From Rhizobium croatiense (GTDB lineage: Bacteria; Pseudomonadota; Alphaproteobacteria; Rhizobiales; Rhizobiaceae): a stretch of DNA of 64,000 nt. Position numbers and translations under genes: made by a program. A model generated the notes under the pieces. The model did no database searches, was not told the origin of the DNA, and saw only the letters and a program-made list of their open reading frames with translations. The stretch spans positions 186,001 through 250,000 of the forward strand of contig NZ_JAILYJ010000003.1 of NCBI RefSeq assembly GCF_019793465.1, read 5' to 3'. This document shows, in pieces, positions 61,378 to 64,000 of this stretch (the stretch's first letter is position 1; each line of letters opens with the position of its first letter).

Positions 61378-62370
61378 ATGGCAATTTCAACGCGAATGAC
61401 ACGGCGCACGCTTTTTGCAGCAAGCCTCGGCCTGCTGGCGGCGCCGGCAATTTTGAGAGAGAAGGCCGAAGCGGCCGCCACTGGAGCAAGCAGTCGTATG
61501 GATATAGCGCCTTTACCCGAAATCAATCAGTTCAAGCTCGGTTCCTATAAGTTCACCGTCGTCAGGGACGGGATCAATATCTCCGAAAAACCTTATGAGA
61601 CCTACGGCACCAATCAGGATCCCGAAACCGTCCAGGCGTTGCTGACCGCCAACTTCCTGCCGGCCGACAAGCTCCTGAACGGCTATGCGCCTGTTCTTAT
61701 CGACACCGGTTCCGATCTCATTCTCGTCGACACCGGCTTTGGCGCGGGCGGCCGCGCCCGCGGGCTCGGAAAGCTCGCCGAGGGCCTGAAGCTGGCGGGA
61801 TATTCGCCCGAGGACGTGACCCTGGTGGCTCTGACCCATCTGCACGGCGATCACATCGGCGGGCTGATGGAAGACGGCGCGCCCGCCTTCAAGAACGCCC
61901 GTTATGTCATCGGTAAGGCCGAATATGATTTCTGGTCGAACACCGCGCGCGAGGGCACACCGGCCGAGGGCGGCCACAAGGCGGTGCTTGCCAATGTGAC
62001 GCCGCTCGTCGAAAAAGCCACCTTCATCAAGGACGGCGCCAGCGTCGCGCCGGGCATGACCGCGATGCTGGCAGCCGGCCACAGCCCTGGGCACATGGTG
62101 TTCCACGTCGAATCGGAAGGAAAGCGCCTGGTGCTGACCGGCGATACGGCCAACCACTATATCCTGTCGCTGCTGCGGCCGGATTGGGAGGTGCGCTTCG
62201 ATATGGACAAGGCGCAGGCGGCCGCCGCCCGCCGCAAGGTTTTCGACATGATCGCGGCCGAGAAGATCGCCTTCCTCGGCTATCACATGCCGTTCCCGGC
62301 GGTCGGTTTCGCCGAGCGGCAGGAAGGCGGCTATCGCTTCGTGCCGAAGACCTATCAGTTCGATATCTGA
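61378..62370 (+). CDS. Tat-exported metallo-beta-lactamase-fold hydrolase
   Basis: The 330-aa protein has a Tat signal (TRRTLFAASLGLLAAPAIL, about 8-26) and an MBL domain with LIDTGSDLILVDTGFG, zinc motif THLHGDHIGG (HxHxDH), the later ligands in AAGHSPGHMVF and LTGDTANHYI, and GYHMPFPAVG. GGGGGA precedes ATG 61378 by 7 nt; ATG 61363 is an alternative. It resembles quorum-quenching or MBL hydrolases of unknown substrate. It is divergent from the MFS exporter; the 241-bp gap holds a TTGACA at 61289-61294 but no clear -10. Confidence 0.88.
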   Translation: MAISTRMTRRTLFAASLGLLAAPAILREKAEAAATGASSRMDIAPLPEINQFKLGSYKFTVVRDGINISEKPYETYGTNQDPETVQALLTANFLPADKLLNGYAPVLIDTGSDLILVDTGFGAGGRARGLGKLAEGLKLAGYSPEDVTLVALTHLHGDHIGGLMEDGAPAFKNARYVIGKAEYDFWSNTAREGTPAEGGHKAVLANVTPLVEKATFIKDGASVAPGMTAMLAAGHSPGHMVFHVESEGKRLVLTGDTANHYILSLLRPDWEVRFDMDKAQAAAARRKVFDMIAAEKIAFLGYHMPFPAVGFAERQEGGYRFVPKTYQFDI

Positions 62371-62426
62371 TCGCAAGCGGTTCCGCTTTTCGCGGGAATT
62401 GCTCTTCGTGCATGGCACCCATGACG

Positions 62427-62453
62427 AGCCCGGCGAACACGCCGGGCTTTTTG
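62427..62453 (+). terminator. Rho-independent terminator after the MBL-fold gene
   Basis: AGCCCGGC (62427-62434) pairs with GCCGGGCT (62441-62448) around GAACAC, followed by TTTTTGC. Confidence 0.9.
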
Positions 62454-62579
62454 CTATTTCCTTCCTGTCATAGACGTGTTACCAGCCCTCGCCAACTTCC
62501 AAGCAACTCATGCACACCGCCGGGGCGGACGATTCGTTTCCGGGACGGGTTGCATTTTCTTAACTGAAGGAATTTGGCC

Positions 62580-64000
62580 ATGGCCCGCATCATTGAAACG
62601 GCAACCGGCGCGGACGCGCTCACCTTCGACGACGTGCTGCTGCAGCCCGGCCACTCCGAAGTCATGCCGGGGCAGACGAACATCGCGACCCGCATCGCCC
62701 GCGACTTCGATCTCAACATCCCGATCCTCTCTTCGGCCATGGACACGGTCACCGAGAGCCGGCTGGCGATCGCCATGGCCCAGGCCGGTGGCCTCGGCGT
62801 CATCCACCGCAACCTGACGCCGGTCGAGCAGGCCGAAGAAGTCCGCCAGGTGAAGAAGTTCGAAAGCGGCATGGTCGTCAATCCGGTCACCATCGGGCCG
62901 GATGCAAAGCTTGCCGAGGCGCTCGGCCTGATGAAGTCGCACGGCATCTCCGGCATCCCGGTCGTCGAGAAGTCCGGCCGCCTCGTCGGCATCCTGACCA
63001 ATCGCGACGTTCGCTTCGCCTCCGATCCGGAGCAGAAGATCCACGAGCTGATGACCAAGGACAATCTGGTCACCGTCAAGGAAAACGTCGATCAGCAGGA
63101 AGCCAAGCGCCTGCTTCACTCGCATCGCATCGAAAAGCTGCTGGTCGTCGACACCGAAGGCCGCTGCGTCGGCCTCATCACCGTCAAGGATATCGAGAAG
63201 TCGCAGCTGAACCCGAATGCCTCCAAGGATGCCCAAGGCAGGCTTCGCGCCGCCGCCGCCATCAGCGTCGGCGATGACGGCTTCGAGCGCGCCGAGCGGC
63301 TGATCGAGGCCGGCGTCGACCTCTTGGTCGTCGATACCGCTCACGGCCACTCGCAGCGCGTGCTGGATGCCGTCACCCGCGTCAAGAAGCTGTCCAACTC
63401 GATACGCATCATGGCCGGCAACGTCGCCACCTATGACGGCACCAGAGCGCTGATCGATGCGGGTGCGGATGCCGTCAAGGTCGGCATCGGCCCGGGCTCG
63501 ATCTGCACGACGCGCATCGTCGCCGGCGTCGGCGTTCCCCAGCTCGCCGCCATCATGTCGGCGGTTCAGGCCGCCCAGGATCAGGATGTGCCCGTCATCG
63601 CCGATGGCGGCATCAAATTTTCCGGCGACCTTGCCAAGGCGATCGCCGCCGGCGCTTCCGCCGTCATGATCGGCTCGCTGCTTGCCGGCACCGATGAGAG
63701 CCCGGGCGAGGTCTATCTCTACCAGGGCCGTTCCTTCAAGGCCTATCGCGGCATGGGCTCCGTTGGCGCCATGGCCCGCGGCTCGGCCGACCGTTATTTC
63801 CAGGCGGAGGTGCGCGACACACTGAAGCTCGTGCCTGAGGGCATCGAGGGCCAGGTTCCCTACAAGGGCCCGGTCTCGGCCGTCGTCCACCAGCTCGCCG
63901 GCGGCCTCAAGGCGGCCATGGGCTATGTCGGCGGCAAGGATCTGAAGGACTTCCAGGAGCGGGCCACCTTCGTGCGCATCTCCGGCGCCGGGCTTCGCGA
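62580..64000 (+). CDS. guaB: Inosine-5'-monophosphate dehydrogenase (3' end outside window)
   Basis: The frame is open to the window edge for 473 codons (normal length about 494-500). Visible features are [40 protein letters not shown], two CBS domains (about 95-205), [34 protein letters not shown], the catalytic Cys309 in [15 protein letters not shown], and the flap [17 protein letters not shown]. It makes XMP for guanine nucleotides. GAAGGA precedes ATG 62580. Only the last 20-25 residues are missing. Confidence 0.96.
   Translation, partial: MARIIETATGADALTFDDVLLQPGHSEVMPGQTNIATRIARDFDLNIPILSSAMDTVTESRLAIAMAQAGGLGVIHRNLTPVEQAEEVRQVKKFESGMVVNPVTIGPDAKLAEALGLMKSHGISGIPVVEKSGRLVGILTNRDVRFASDPEQKIHELMTKDNLVTVKENVDQQEAKRLLHSHRIEKLLVVDTEGRCVGLITVKDIEKSQLNPNASKDAQGRLRAAAAISVGDDGFERAERLIEAGVDLLVVDTAHGHSQRVLDAVTRVKKLSNSIRIMAGNVATYDGTRALIDAGADAVKVGIGPGSICTTRIVAGVGVPQLAAIMSAVQAAQDQDVPVIADGGIKFSGDLAKAIAAGASAVMIGSLLAGTDESPGEVYLYQGRSFKAYRGMGSVGAMARGSADRYFQAEVRDTLKLVPEGIEGQVPYKGPVSAVVHQLAGGLKAAMGYVGGKDLKDFQERATFVRISGAGLR

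Overview
The window looks like chromosomal DNA of a Rhizobium species close to R. etli, R. phaseoli or R. leguminosarum. Support comes from GC-rich coding, an alphaproteobacterial tRNA-His, a rhizobial RirA iron regulator with a TGA-N9-TCA operator, a cbrA-like kinase next to a phasin, and the gene order cbrA / phasin / mmsA(iolA) / rirA / dppABCDF, which I recall from Sinorhizobium meliloti. Both edges cut genes: a sensor kinase on the minus strand at the left and guaB on the plus strand at the right.

Layout. 1-9.5 kb is housekeeping-type DNA: the N-terminal part of a multi-PAS kinase, a phasin with a twin palindromic operator, tRNA-His, a DUF4174 protein, a LysR/monooxygenase-domain pair divergent from methylmalonate-semialdehyde dehydrogenase, and a YjgN-like membrane protein overlapping an M48 peptidase. 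9.5-16.5 kb holds rirA, a complete dipeptide-type ABC transporter (dppABCDF) and gluconokinase. 16.5-19.4 kb (minus strand) holds a D-amino-acid dehydrogenase, an isoprenylcysteine-methyltransferase-like enzyme and a type III polyketide synthase; the last two resemble alkylpyrone/phenolic-lipid methylation pairs. 19.5-21.5 kb holds a secreted TPR protein and an ECF sigma/anti-sigma pair.

21.6-45.7 kb is a surface polysaccharide (O-antigen) locus. Twenty-two plus-strand genes from rfbA to a GT8-like glycosyltransferase (22.6-42.4 kb) are packed with ATGA/TGATG overlaps, as in one long operon. It combines (i) dTDP-3-amino-3,6-dideoxyhexose synthesis (RfbA, FdtA-like ketoisomerase, FdtB-like aminotransferase, with RfbB on the other strand), (ii) Wzm/Wzt ABC export, (iii) a ten-gene block with a LegB-like dehydratase, a nucleotidyltransferase, an SDR, a radical SAM/SPASM enzyme, a NeuB-like synthase, an SpsF-like cytidylyltransferase, a PseG-like hydrolase, WbqC, a PIG-L deacetylase and a Maf/DUF115-type protein, and (iv) methyltransferases and glycosyltransferases. 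Gmd and Fcl add GDP-L-fucose. Block (iii) is the best candidate for an undescribed pathway: it has the ends of a nonulosonic-acid route but not the usual LegC/LegH middle.

45.9-56.2 kb is a hydroxycinnamate/coniferyl catabolic region: feruloyl-CoA synthetase, enoyl-CoA hydratase/lyase and vanillin dehydrogenase face a MarR regulator and an aromatic-acid MFS carrier, with two palindromic operators between them. A CalA-like coniferyl alcohol dehydrogenase and an aldehyde dehydrogenase sit behind a near-perfect sigma-54 promoter facing a XylR/DmpR-type activator. Beside it, a decayed tyrosine-integrase remnant abuts the 3' end of tRNA-Gln, which suggests that the catabolic block arrived on an island. 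57-64 kb returns to core genes: Ppx/GppA, RlmE, a VOC protein, an MFS exporter, a Tat-exported metallo-beta-lactamase-fold protein and guaB.
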